Shown in pieces: positions 36,183-44,800 of a stretch of 64,000 bases of DNA (positions within the stretch are counted from its first letter, which is position 1; each line of letters begins with the position of its first letter). Source of the stretch: Campylobacter showae (lineage in GTDB: Bacteria > Campylobacterota > Campylobacteria > Campylobacterales > Campylobacteraceae); contig NZ_LR535679.1 of assembly GCF_900699785.1 (NCBI RefSeq), positions 1,860,001 through 1,924,000 of the forward strand, in the 5' to 3' direction. A model generated the notes under the pieces. That model saw only the letters and a program-made list of their open reading frames with translations, did not search any database and was not told the DNA's origin. Made by a program: the position numbers and the translations under genes.

Positions 36183-36689
36183 ATGAGAAAAGGTTTTACA
36201 ATGATCGAGTTGATCTTCGTGATCGTTATTCTAGGTATCCTAGCTGCTATAGCTATCCCAAGACTAGCTGCTTCTAGAGATGACGCAGAGGCTGTTAAAA
36301 CTGCAAGAGCGATGAGCGTTTTGGTTAGTGATGTATCATCATATTATGTATCGCAAGCTACTTTAGGTGCAAAATTAACTGACATGACTGGAGTCAAATT
36401 TGTTGGAACTCCAACATTAACAGGTCAGATTGATTCTGCCGGTAAGAAATGCGTAGCGGTTACAGTAACAGCAGGCGATGCTAATAATCCCCCTGTAATT
36501 ACGTTTAGCAATGGTGATGATGCAGCTGCTGCTAACACTATATGCCCAAGACTTCTTACTAACGGCGCAGTTAAGAATCTAATGGATAAAACATATGCAA
36601 AAACTACTGTACCAGCTGCCGGCGGTACTCCTACAGTTACACAAGGAAAAGGTATAGCTATCGGTGGTACTACTACGATTAAATTCTAA
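36183..36689 (+). CDS. Type IV pilin-like protein (pseudopilin)
   Basis: A 168-residue prepilin with a class III signal: MRKG then FTMIELIFVIVILGILAAIAIPRL, cleaved before F5 by prepilin peptidase, with the E5 of the mature protein present. The C-terminal domain carries two cysteines (KKCVAV, NTICPR). Codon use and base composition of the C-terminal part are more AT-rich than in uvrB or priA. It is followed by a strong terminator and a second pseudopilin. No pilus assembly genes are in the window, so the partner machinery must be elsewhere; C. jejuni has a similar gene before priA. Confidence 0.87.
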   Translation: MRKGFTMIELIFVIVILGILAAIAIPRLAASRDDAEAVKTARAMSVLVSDVSSYYVSQATLGAKLTDMTGVKFVGTPTLTGQIDSAGKKCVAVTVTAGDANNPPVITFSNGDDAAAANTICPRLLTNGAVKNLMDKTYAKTTVPAAGGTPTVTQGKGIAIGGTTTIKF

Positions 36690-36714
36690 TTTTTAATCAA
36701 GTAGTTACATATGG

Positions 36715-36747
36715 GGCCTAAGACTTTTCTAAGTCTTAGGCCTTTTT
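36715..36747 (+). terminator. Strong rho-independent terminator after the first pseudopilin
   Basis: Perfect 12 bp stem GGCCTAAGACTT / AAGTCTTAGGCC with loop TTCT followed by TTTTT. It separates the two pseudopilin genes into different transcripts. Confidence 0.92.
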
Positions 36748-36787
36748 AAATTCTATTATCTAGATTTTTATTTATAGATTATTGTGG

Positions 36788-36793
36788 TATAAT
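36788..36793 (+). promoter_or_regulatory. Extended -10 box before the second pseudopilin gene
   Basis: TGGTATAAT, a TGn-extended -10 (TATAAT at 36788-36793). The expected transcription start near 36800 lies downstream of the in-frame TTG at 36795, which supports the ATG at 36819 as the real start. Confidence 0.65.
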
Positions 36794-36818
36794 CTTGCTA
36801 AAAACAAAAGGAATGCAA

Positions 36819-37232
36819 ATGAAGCGAGCATTTACTATGATTGAACTTGTTTTTACTATAGTTATCATAGGTATTTTGGCGGCAATCGCCGTGCCTAGAC
36901 TGTTCGTTAGCAGGGATGATGCAGTACTGGTTAGGGCTAGATCTGATATAGCATCGATAAAAAGCGCCGTTACAAATGCATATAATGCAAATATGCTAAC
37001 CGGTAATTTTACCTATCCCGCACTTGAGAAAGCAGGTAGCACTACTGGACTTTTATTTGAAAATGTTTTACAAAACGGTATAAAAATTGATAATAAAAGC
37101 GGATGGACCAAGGATGGGAATGACTATATTTTTACACTTCGTGGAAGTTCCACTAGATTTACCTATGATCAGGCAAGCGGCACTTTTTCGTGCCCTAGAA
37201 CCGATAGCCTTTGTAGCGCCTTAACGGAGTAA
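36819..37232 (+). CDS. Second type IV pilin-like protein (pseudopilin)
   Basis: A 137-residue prepilin: MKRA then FTMIELVFTIVIIGILAAIAVPRL, with alanine instead of the usual glycine at -1 of the cleavage site, and E5 present. A C-terminal cysteine pair is visible (FSCPRTDSLCSALTE). I use ATG at 36819, since AAGGA lies 6 nt upstream and the TTG at 36795 falls in the promoter. Similar hydrophobic domain to the previous gene but an unrelated C-terminal region, so they are different pseudopilins rather than recent copies. The stop overlaps the priA start by 1 bp. Confidence 0.87.
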   Translation: MKRAFTMIELVFTIVIIGILAAIAVPRLFVSRDDAVLVRARSDIASIKSAVTNAYNANMLTGNFTYPALEKAGSTTGLLFENVLQNGIKIDNKSGWTKDGNDYIFTLRGSSTRFTYDQASGTFSCPRTDSLCSALTE

Positions 37233-39307
37233 TGCTCTACTACCAAATAATTCCAAGCGGCTTAAACCTTAAGCCGCTTACCTATCATTCAAATTTTAAA
37301 ATCTCAAATTTTACACAAGTCTTAATCAATATAAAAAATAAAAAAACTGTTGGCTACGTTTTGCAAGGCGTAGCCGAGCCAAAATTTAAAACGCTTGAAA
37401 TTTTGGAAATTTTACCCGCTGCGCTTACGCCTATACAAATCTCGCTTTTAAAATTTATCTCGCACTATTACGTCGTAAATTTATCTGTCGCGGCTGGACT
37501 TTTTACTCCACTAGAGACCGAAGTGCCCTGCTTACAGAATTTGACACAAGCGCAAATTTTGACTGATAAAAATGCACCAGACGATAGCAAAGAGTTAAAT
37601 TTTACTACGGAATTTGACAAAACATCGCAGTCAAATTTGCCCCAAAATTTAAATAATAATAGCTTTCAAGAAAATTTGAACTTAAATGAAAATGTTGCTA
37701 CCAAACTAAATTTTAATAATCCCGCACGGTCGCCCAAAATAAGCACCGACCAACCAGTTGCAACGGAGTTTTTCCCAAAAATTCCAAACCTAAACCAAGA
37801 TCAACAAGAAGCGCTAAATTTCGCTAAAAGCCATAAAACGAGTTTGATTTTCGGCGATACGGGAAGCGGCAAAAGCGAGATTTATTTTTCCCTTATCCGC
37901 GAATATCTACTCGCGGGCAAACAAGTTTTGCTTTTGATGCCTGAAATCTCGCTAACGCCGCAGATGACGAAGCGCTTAAAAAGCTATTTTGGCGAAAAAT
38001 TCGGCGTCTGGCATTCTAAAATAACTCCGAAAAAGCGCGGCGAAATCCTGCAAAAGTTTCAGAGTCGCGAAATAAATTTGATCGCAGGCGCGCGCTCGGC
38101 GCTGTTTTTGCCGTTTACCGAGCTTGGGCTTATTATCGTTGACGAGGAGCATGACGACAGCTATAAATCCGCGCAAAATCCGCACTATAACGCCCGCGAC
38201 CTTGCGCTATTTTTAGCGAGCAAATTTGACGTCAAAGTGGTGCTTGGCTCGGCGACTCCGAGCGTCGTGAGCTTCAAAAAGCAGCCGCATTTTAGGCTCA
38301 GAGGAACGTTTTTTAAAAGCGAGAAAAAATTTATCTACGATGAGAGCGAGACGGGGCTTGGCGACGCGATCCTAGGCGAACTTGCGGCGAGTTTCGCGAG
38401 CGGTAAGCAAGCGGTCGTCTTTTTGCCGACGCGCGCGAACTTCCGCTATCTTTCATGCCGCGAGTGCGGCAGCACGATAAAGTGCCCGTTTTGTAGCGTC
38501 GGGATGAGCTTTTATAAAAAGCGAAATCTGCTAAAGTGCCAGTACTGCGGCTTTACTACGGCTGCGACGTGCTCGTGCGAGAAGTGCGGTAGCGAGATGA
38601 TCGAGGCGAAAAAAATCGGCACCGACGAGCTAACGGAGGCCTTGCGCTCGGCGTTTCCCGCGGCTAGGATCGAGAAATTCGACCGCGACGAGATCACGAC
38701 GCAAAACAAGCTTGAAAAGACGCTAAAGGCCTTTAACGCGGGCGAGATAGACGCGCTTGTCGGTACGCAGATGTTAAGCAAAGGGCACGACTATCACAAC
38801 GTAGATCTTGCCGTCATCATGGGCGTCGACGAGCTGCTAAATTTCCCGGATTTTCGCGCTCGCGAGCGGACGTTGGCGCTGGCGATGCAGGTGGCGGGCA
38901 GGGCAGGGCGCTCGGGCGAGGGGCGCGTGGTCGTGCAGGGTAGGCAGCGGGAGTTTTTTGAAAATTTTATCGCGGATTACGACGCGTTTTTGGCTGAGGA
39001 GATTCTTGCTAGAGAGCCGATATATCCGCCGTTTGCTAGGCTTTTGCGGGTTGTCGTCTCTGAAAAAAGTGAGCAGGCGGCAAAACAAAGGCTTGAAATT
39101 TGCGTAGCCGAGCTTGAAAATTTGCGCATGGCCGAATCTTCGCTAGAGGTCGTCGGACACGGCAAGTGCGCGATCGAAATACTGGGCGGAAAATACCGTT
39201 TTGAGATTTTGCTGCGTTGCGTCTCGCACGCTCCGCTTATAAAAGCCGCTCGCATCTGCGCCGCGCACGGCTTTGACGTCGATATGGATCCGATAAATTT
39301 CTCGTAA
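37232..39307 (+). CDS. priA: Primosomal helicase PriA
   Basis: PriA restarts stalled replication forks. The 691-residue protein has Walker A GDTGSGKSEIY (about 208), DEEH (about 305), the zinc-binding cysteines CRECG, CPFC, CQYC and CEKCG (about 410-455), GTQMLSKGHDYHNV and QVAGRAGRSGEG. Between the N-terminal 3'-binding domain and the helicase (about residues 90-188) there is an Asn/Leu-rich low-complexity insert that I would not expect; C. jejuni PriA is about 75 residues shorter. The insert is rich in AAATTT/AATTT words. ATG overlaps the upstream stop (TAATG). Confidence 0.95.
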   Translation: MLYYQIIPSGLNLKPLTYHSNFKISNFTQVLINIKNKKTVGYVLQGVAEPKFKTLEILEILPAALTPIQISLLKFISHYYVVNLSVAAGLFTPLETEVPCLQNLTQAQILTDKNAPDDSKELNFTTEFDKTSQSNLPQNLNNNSFQENLNLNENVATKLNFNNPARSPKISTDQPVATEFFPKIPNLNQDQQEALNFAKSHKTSLIFGDTGSGKSEIYFSLIREYLLAGKQVLLLMPEISLTPQMTKRLKSYFGEKFGVWHSKITPKKRGEILQKFQSREINLIAGARSALFLPFTELGLIIVDEEHDDSYKSAQNPHYNARDLALFLASKFDVKVVLGSATPSVVSFKKQPHFRLRGTFFKSEKKFIYDESETGLGDAILGELAASFASGKQAVVFLPTRANFRYLSCRECGSTIKCPFCSVGMSFYKKRNLLKCQYCGFTTAATCSCEKCGSEMIEAKKIGTDELTEALRSAFPAARIEKFDRDEITTQNKLEKTLKAFNAGEIDALVGTQMLSKGHDYHNVDLAVIMGVDELLNFPDFRARERTLALAMQVAGRAGRSGEGRVVVQGRQREFFENFIADYDAFLAEEILAREPIYPPFARLLRVVVSEKSEQAAKQRLEICVAELENLRMAESSLEVVGHGKCAIEILGGKYRFEILLRCVSHAPLIKAARICAAHGFDVDMDPINFS

Positions 39308-39822
39308 ATTTTGCTTTTATCTGATTTTTATTTATAGCGACTTAGATATGTTGCTGTAAATATCTTGCAAAGTTCGTAAAATCAAATTTTGCATTCTGCT
39401 TAATCTTGAAATTTAAGTTGCGATAAATTTGCCGTCCGGCAAGTCAAGCTTGCAAGGTTTGATATAAATTTAGCCGCTTTGATTTTTACGACGTTTATAA
39501 AATCTTAAATTTGACGAACGTAGGTTGGTTAAATTTAGATCGAGTCTCTTAAATTTACGGTTTAAATACTTGCAATCTTTGTAGTGGGGGGCGGTTTTAA
39601 TCAAGCTTTGCTCTTTGGCGCTTACGCATATTTTAGTCCTTTGGGTCGTCCATGCTTTTGCTATGCTTAAAAGATGTATTTGCTTGCTTTTTTGTTTTTA
39701 TCGTTCGCAAATATAGACATTATATGATCAGATAACGCCTTAAGCTTTTACCGTATTCTATAAACTTCAAATTTAAAATCTTGCTTAATCCAAAACTAAA
39801 ATGTAATTAAAGTTTCCATTTA

Positions 39823-39837
39823 TGATAATGCTTATCT
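39823..39837 (+). promoter_or_regulatory. Fur-like box upstream of the DUF417 gene
   Basis: TGATAATGCTTATCT: perfect 5 bp arms GATAA / TTATC around TGC, matching most of the 7-1-7 Fur consensus. It lies about 29 bp before the -10 box, where a repressor would block the promoter. Confidence 0.45.
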
Positions 39838-39865
39838 TTTTAAGCAGAATTTTATATGATTTATA

Positions 39866-39871
39866 TATAAT
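39866..39871 (+). promoter_or_regulatory. -10 box for the DUF417 gene
   Basis: TATAAT in TATATATAATCCC, 73 nt before the ATG. Confidence 0.5.
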
Positions 39872-39943
39872 CCCGTTATAATTTTATCTAGCCTTAAATA
39901 TACAGTCTAATTAAAATTATAAAAATCACCCTAAAGGAACTTA

Positions 39944-40576
39944 ATGCAAAAATTTTTACAAGCCCTAGCAGGCTCGCAAAAATATTTCGTAAACTACGTT
40001 AGCGTCGCGATTTTCATCGTGATGGCGTGGATAGGCGGACTCAAAGTCGTGCAATATGAGGCCGACGGTATCGTGCCGTTTGTAACCAACAGCCCGTTTT
40101 TTAGCTACATGTATAGCAAAAAAGATATCGTAGATAACGGCAAGGGCAAAATGGTCGCCGAGTACAACCTACACAAAAACCCGGAAGGCTTGGTCGTGCC
40201 TAAAAACATCGAGTGGCATAAACAAAACGGTACTTACGCGGTTTCGTACCTCATCGGCGCGATGATCTGCACTATCGGTACGCTAGTGCTGCTTGGCATC
40301 TGGTTCCCTAAACTAGGGCTTATCGGCGGGCTGCTGACGTTTGGTATGTCTATCGTAACGCTTAGCTTTTTGATAACGACGCCTGAGACTTGGGTGCCAA
40401 ATCTAGGCAATCCGGCGCTCGGCATTACTGAAAGTCCTAATCACGGCTTCCCGTATCTATCGGGTGCCGGACGACTGGTGCTAAAAGATATAATAATGTC
40501 TGCCGCGGGACTAATCGTAGCCTCAAATGCGGCACGCAGGCTTTTGGAGTGCTGCAAAAGCTGCGCAGGTAAATAA
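39944..40576 (+). CDS. DUF417 / RclC-like inner-membrane protein
   Basis: A 210-residue membrane protein of the YkgB family. E. coli RclC (YkgB) belongs to a regulon protecting against reactive chlorine. Features: FVNYVSVAIFIVMAWIGGLKVVQYEADGI (first helix and family signature), a soluble loop with PFVTNSPFFSYMY, then three more helices (about 103-125, 127-147, 178-196) and a conserved LSGAGRLVLKDIIM. AAAGGAAC precedes the ATG. C-terminal CCKSC cysteine cluster is notable. A terminator follows, so it is a single-gene unit, possibly under the Fur-like box upstream. Confidence 0.85.
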   Translation: MQKFLQALAGSQKYFVNYVSVAIFIVMAWIGGLKVVQYEADGIVPFVTNSPFFSYMYSKKDIVDNGKGKMVAEYNLHKNPEGLVVPKNIEWHKQNGTYAVSYLIGAMICTIGTLVLLGIWFPKLGLIGGLLTFGMSIVTLSFLITTPETWVPNLGNPALGITESPNHGFPYLSGAGRLVLKDIIMSAAGLIVASNAARRLLECCKSCAGK

Positions 40577-40590
40577 AATAGCGGATTTTG

Positions 40591-40639
40591 GCGAGCGGTA
40601 GGCCTAAATTTAGACATCTCTCCGCTCGCGGCCGTTTTT
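40591..40639 (+). terminator. Probable terminator after the DUF417 gene
   Basis: Perfect 8 bp stem GCGAGCGG / CCGCTCGC with a 23 nt loop, then GGCCGTTTTTA. The rest of the 329 bp spacer to 40905 is AT-rich with AAATTT words and a possible -10 (TAAAAT near 40864). Confidence 0.6.
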
Positions 40640-40905
40640 ATCCCTAAATTTACGGTCTTACCGTAATTTTATCTTCTTTTTCTACCCCAGACTAATTTTT
40701 GCGCCAAACACCACACCGGCGGAACTCTGAAAAAGTCACTAAATTTTATTTTTTACATTCTGTGGATTAGCAAGCGTTGATTATTAAATTTGCCTTTGCT
40801 TTTTATCTTGTCAAATTTAGCGAGTCAGGCGTAGCCGTAAGAGAAAATTGGGCATTTTTGTACTAAAATACCCGCATAAATTTATGCAAATTTTAAGGAG
40901 AAGGC

Positions 40906-41658
40906 GTGGGTATTTTTGACTTTTTTAAAAAAGTGGCCGATAGCGCGCGAAAAAGAAGCGCAAGCGCCGTAAAGATCGGCAAGACCGCGCAGGAGCGCAA
41001 GGATATAAGCATCGAAATTTTAAAATCGCAAGGCGTGCCTTTTATAGATCATCTGCCGCTACGATACGAGACGGGCGAGGTCGCACTGCGCGAAAAGGAC
41101 GAGGTTATCGCACGCTCTATTTGCTCGTTTGCTGCGATAATGTGCGCTTGCACGATCAGAGATAACGGCGAGCTAACGGACGAAGACAAGCAGGGCACAA
41201 AGGATTTTCTCGATAACCGCTTCGGGTGCATAGACAAGCTAACGCGCATGGAGCGTCGCGTCATAGAGGGCAAAGCGAGCTACGACGAGGCCGTAAATAT
41301 GGGCTGGAAATACGAGTCGCTGTGGGCGCTGCTTTGGGCAATGGGGCTAGTAAAAGAGCTGGATTTCCCAAAGGATATCTGCGATTGCAATTTTGTAATG
41401 AAGACCTTTAGCGGCGATTTTTCGGAGTGCGTAAAAATGCGGGATACTGATGAAATCCTGCAGGCGCTCGATCTCGTCTACCGCTATCACTGGGCGTGCG
41501 TCAATGCCAGAGTAAACGGCACTAAGAGTGCAGGTCTTGATGAAGAGGTCGTGATGGAAAGGCGCGGCGGGCTAGAGTGGCTGTGCTGCAAGGGGGCTGA
41601 AAACGATAATCCGAGCGATGAGTATAATGCGTGGGATTATCCGGATCTAAACACCTAG
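40906..41658 (+). CDS. DUF4272-domain protein
   Basis: A 250-residue cytoplasmic protein of the DUF4272 family, function unknown. Family features: RSICSFAAIMCACTI, a central RMERRVIEGKASYDEAVNMGWKYESLWALLWAMGLV, YRYHWACVNARV and the C-terminal VVMERRGGLEWLC plus NAWDYPDLNT. GTG start at 40906 with AAGGAG 5 nt upstream. It stands alone, followed by a 390 bp region with a gene remnant. Such proteins are often sporadic in bacterial genomes, sometimes near toxin or immunity genes, but nothing here establishes that role. Confidence 0.82.
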   Translation: MGIFDFFKKVADSARKRSASAVKIGKTAQERKDISIEILKSQGVPFIDHLPLRYETGEVALREKDEVIARSICSFAAIMCACTIRDNGELTDEDKQGTKDFLDNRFGCIDKLTRMERRVIEGKASYDEAVNMGWKYESLWALLWAMGLVKELDFPKDICDCNFVMKTFSGDFSECVKMRDTDEILQALDLVYRYHWACVNARVNGTKSAGLDEEVVMERRGGLEWLCCKGAENDNPSDEYNAWDYPDLNT

Positions 41659-41765
41659 CAGTTTGTCTTTTTCTACTTATACTTCGTTTAAATTTAATTT
41701 TCAAGCTCGGCAGGTCCTTGCCTAGCCTACGCTTAAAAATCTTCTGCTAGCAGCTAAGAGCGTAG

Positions 41766-41939
41766 CGAAGTAGAAATTTTGCCTCGCCGTACTACTGGGA
41801 GGCTAGCCACTATAACGCAAAGCTTGGCGATATGATGCTGGAGTTCTTGTCGGGGCAGGGCGAGCATGCGGGGCTAGGCGTAGAGATAACTAGCAAAAAC
41901 ATAGACGCGCACATAGAAAATCAAAAAAGAAATTTATAG
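41766..41939 (+). pseudogene. C-terminal remnant of an unidentified gene
   Basis: A start-less open frame ending at TAG 41937-41939 reads YYWEASHYNAKLGDMMLEFL and then about 29 more residues to QKRNL. The sequence looks like real protein (a D/E-x-SHY-like segment as found near the ends of some surface-polysaccharide hydrolase-like proteins; low certainty) but has no start or upstream body. It is probably the last ~50 residues of a deleted gene. Confidence 0.45.
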
Positions 41940-42048
41940 ATACGCGGGAGTATAGGCGCGAGGTTTTCGGCGAGTAGGTTTTGGAGCGGTAAATTTATTT
42001 AAAAGCCAAGATTTTATATAATCTCACAATAAAATTTAAAGGCTAAAT

Positions 42049-43107
42049 TTGCAAAGATACCCCACGAAACAGATAAAAATCCGAGACGTAAAAATAGGCG
42101 GAGATGCGCCCATATCGGTGCAGTCGATGACGTTTAGTAAAACAAAAGACGTAAAAGGCACGCTAGAGCAGATACAGAGACTTTATTTTGCCGGCTGCGA
42201 TATCGTGCGCTGTGCCGTGTTTGACAAAGAGGACACCGCCGCGCTGCGCGAGGTCGTGAAGGCTAGCCCGCTGCCCGTCGTCGCCGATATTCACTTTAAC
42301 CACAACTACGCCGTGATAGTTAGCGAGTTCGTCGACGCTATCCGCATAAACCCGGGAAACATCGGCTCCAAAAAGAACATCAAAGCCGTTGTGGACGCGT
42401 GCAAGCAGCGAAATCTGCCTATCCGCATCGGCGTAAACTCGGGCTCGCTAGAAAAGCAGTTTGAGGACAAATACGGTCGCACGGTCGAAGCGATGGTGCA
42501 AAGCGCGCTTTATAATATAAATTTGCTCGAGGATTTTGACTTTACCGATATCAAAATCTCGCTAAAATCAAGCGACGTCGAGCGCACGATGGCCGCTTAT
42601 CGCGCGCTTAGGCCGCTTGTGGCGTATCCATTTCACTTGGGCGTGACGGAGGCCGGCACTAGCTTTCACGCGACGATAAAGTCCGCGATCGCGCTAGGCG
42701 GACTGTTGCTAGAAGGCATCGGCGACACGATGCGAGTTAGTATCACGGGCGAGTTAGAAGAAGAGATCAAGGTCGCAAAAGCGATCCTAAAAGATAGTGG
42801 CCGCCAAAAAGAGGGGCTAAATATCATCTCGTGCCCGACCTGTGGGCGTTTGCAAGCTGATCTCATGGCTGCGGTAAAGCTCGTCGAGGAAAAAACCAAG
42901 CACATAAAAGAGCCGCTAAACGTCTCGGTGATGGGCTGCGTCGTAAACGCGATCGGCGAGGCTAAGGGCGCGGACGTAGCGATAGCGTTTGGCAAAGGAA
43001 ACGGCATGATAATGCGCAAAGGCGAGGTGGTTGCAAGGCTGCCCGAGAGCGAGCTAGTGGATAGATTTTTACTAGAGATCGACGACGAGATAAAGTCGCG
43101 GGCGTAA
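42049..43107 (+). CDS. ispG: 4-hydroxy-3-methylbut-2-en-1-yl diphosphate synthase
   Basis: IspG (GcpE) is the iron-sulfur enzyme of the MEP isoprenoid pathway. The 352-residue protein starts with TTG at 42049 (AAAGG upstream). N-terminus [25 protein letters not shown] is characteristic; GDIHFN is seen as [14 protein letters not shown]; and the cluster ligands are in SCPTCGRL (two Cys, about 264-267) and [16 protein letters not shown] (Cys about 299). Isolated on the plus strand after the gene remnant. Confidence 0.96.
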   Translation: MQRYPTKQIKIRDVKIGGDAPISVQSMTFSKTKDVKGTLEQIQRLYFAGCDIVRCAVFDKEDTAALREVVKASPLPVVADIHFNHNYAVIVSEFVDAIRINPGNIGSKKNIKAVVDACKQRNLPIRIGVNSGSLEKQFEDKYGRTVEAMVQSALYNINLLEDFDFTDIKISLKSSDVERTMAAYRALRPLVAYPFHLGVTEAGTSFHATIKSAIALGGLLLEGIGDTMRVSITGELEEEIKVAKAILKDSGRQKEGLNIISCPTCGRLQADLMAAVKLVEEKTKHIKEPLNVSVMGCVVNAIGEAKGADVAIAFGKGNGMIMRKGEVVARLPESELVDRFLLEIDDEIKSRA

Positions 43108-43367
43108 ATTTCGGGCGTCAAATTTGAGATTTGGCGACGCTCGGCTCGGCTCGGTCAAATTTGAGCCGATAAATTTGATTTCCGGCTCGGGTTTAAATTT
43201 GATCATCAAATTTGAATCTAATTGCGAAACTGCGTTCTTTACGGCGCTAACTCAAATTTGACCGCTCAAAGCTAAAGCAAATTTACGAGCAAGCGTAAAA
43301 TTTGAATCTAAATTTTATAAAATCCGCCCAAACGCAGGCAAATTTAACAAGATAAAAGGACACGAAA
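43108..43367. other. AAATTT-dense spacer between ispG and dnaB
   Basis: In 260 bp I count about eleven AAATTT words, mostly as CAAATTTGA, plus GCTCG repeated three times near 43139. No gene or clear promoter. Confidence 0.6.
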
Positions 43368-44777
43368 ATGGCAAAAGAAAACATCGATATGCACAATCTC
43401 TACGACCTGGATATGGAGCGCGCGATCCTCGCATCCATCATCTATAGCGCGGATAATCTAAGCGAGATTTTCGATATCATAAGCCCGTTTGACTTTTATC
43501 TGCGCGCTCACGGCGACGTTTACGACGCGATGGTAAAGTGTCTGAATGAAAATTTGCCCGTAGAAACGGGGTTTTTAAAAACCAAACTAGGAAGTAAATT
43601 TGACGAAAACGTGATGAGCGAGATCATCGGCACGAACTCGATCCTGGACGTGAAAAAATACGCCAACGAGATCAAAGAAAAATCGATCAAACGAAGCCTC
43701 GTCAAAATCGCACACCAAATTCCAAGCAAAGTGAGCGAGGATAAGCCCAGCCGCGATATGGTGGACGAGTTGAGTCAGAGTTTTTATTCGCTAGTGGATG
43801 GGCAGAGCGCGGGCGTCGTAAAGGACGCTCCCGTCATCATCGCAGACGTCATCGCACACCTAGAAAAGCAAAAACTGCTCGAAGATAAGGATATCGTGGG
43901 CATCGACACTGGTTTTCGCCAGCTAAACGAGATGACCAAGGGCTTTAAGCACGGCGACCTCATCATCATCGCGGCGCGCCCGGGTATGGGAAAAACCACG
44001 ATATGCTTAAATTTGATGAACCACGTGCTGATGCGCGGCGGCGGAGTCGTATTTTTCTCTCTTGAGATGCCCGCCGAGCAGATCATGCTGCGTATGCTAA
44101 GCGCCAAAACATCGATCCCGCTACAAAACATAATGACTGCTAAAATGGACGACGAGGAGTGGTCGCGCCTAAGCGACGCTTGCGACGATATGGCTAGTCG
44201 CAAGCTTTTCGTCTACGACAGCGGCTACGTAAATATCCATCAGATCCGCACGCAGATGCGCAAGCTCAAGTCTGCTCACCCCGAGATCACGCTGTGCGTC
44301 ATCGACTACATCGGCCTCATGATGGCGACGTCAAATTTCTCCGATCGCCACCTGCAGATCGCCGAAATCTCGCGCGGACTAAAGCTACTTGCGCGCGAGC
44401 TAGACATGCCTATCATCGCGCTTAGTCAGCTAAACCGCAGCCTAGAGTCCCGCGCCAACAAACGCCCGATGCTAAGCGACCTGCGCGAATCAGGCGCCAT
44501 CGAACAGGACGCCGATATGATACTTTTCGTCTACCGCGACGAGGTTTACCGCGAGCAGGAGGAGAAGGAGGCCGAGAAAAAGGCGCATGCCGAGGGCAAG
44601 GAGTACGTGCGTAAATTCGTCCCTAACAAGATCGAAGAGGACGCCGAAATCATCGTGGGCAAGAACCGAAATGGCCCGGTCGGCACGGTGGAGGTAATAT
44701 TTCAGAAGGAATTTACGCGCTTTGTAGATAAGAGTTTTGGCGCCGCGCACGTAGCGGAGTTTAACCCAAACGCCTAA
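43368..44777 (+). CDS. dnaB: Replicative DNA helicase
   Basis: DnaB unwinds DNA at the replication fork. The 469-residue protein has the N-terminal domain beginning LYDLDMERAILASIIY, a linker, and the RecA-like core with Walker A ARPGMGKTT (about 203), CVIDYIGLM (about 312), SQLNRSLESRANKRPMLSDLRESGAIEQDAD (arginine finger region) and KNRNGPVG. A charged stretch (EEKEAEKKAHAEGKEYVRKFVP) is inserted near the C-terminus. AAAGGA 8 nt before the ATG. No intein. Confidence 0.97.
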   Translation: MAKENIDMHNLYDLDMERAILASIIYSADNLSEIFDIISPFDFYLRAHGDVYDAMVKCLNENLPVETGFLKTKLGSKFDENVMSEIIGTNSILDVKKYANEIKEKSIKRSLVKIAHQIPSKVSEDKPSRDMVDELSQSFYSLVDGQSAGVVKDAPVIIADVIAHLEKQKLLEDKDIVGIDTGFRQLNEMTKGFKHGDLIIIAARPGMGKTTICLNLMNHVLMRGGGVVFFSLEMPAEQIMLRMLSAKTSIPLQNIMTAKMDDEEWSRLSDACDDMASRKLFVYDSGYVNIHQIRTQMRKLKSAHPEITLCVIDYIGLMMATSNFSDRHLQIAEISRGLKLLARELDMPIIALSQLNRSLESRANKRPMLSDLRESGAIEQDADMILFVYRDEVYREQEEKEAEKKAHAEGKEYVRKFVPNKIEEDAEIIVGKNRNGPVGTVEVIFQKEFTRFVDKSFGAAHVAEFNPNA

Positions 44778-44800
44778 AATGCGCCCTTTAAGCTCAAATT

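Larger units (their letters stand above)
39308..39943. other. 636 bp spacer without a gene
   Basis: AT-rich spacer between priA and the DUF417 gene. It holds several AAATTT words, a six-G run near 39586, a Fur-like palindrome at 39824-39836 and a TATAAT at 39866-39871. I found no frame with a plausible start and no structural RNA. It may contain decayed sequence or an unrecognised small RNA. Confidence 0.5.

Noticed and set aside
36795..36818. Upstream TTG start for the second pseudopilin
   Set aside because: It overlaps the promoter region; the ATG at 36819 has a well-spaced AAGGA and gives a normal class III signal peptide.
39584..39590. Six-G run in the priA-DUF417 spacer as a phase-variable tract
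   Set aside because: Too short compared with the 8 or more G typical of Campylobacter contingency loci, and not placed at a -10/-35 spacer or in a gene.
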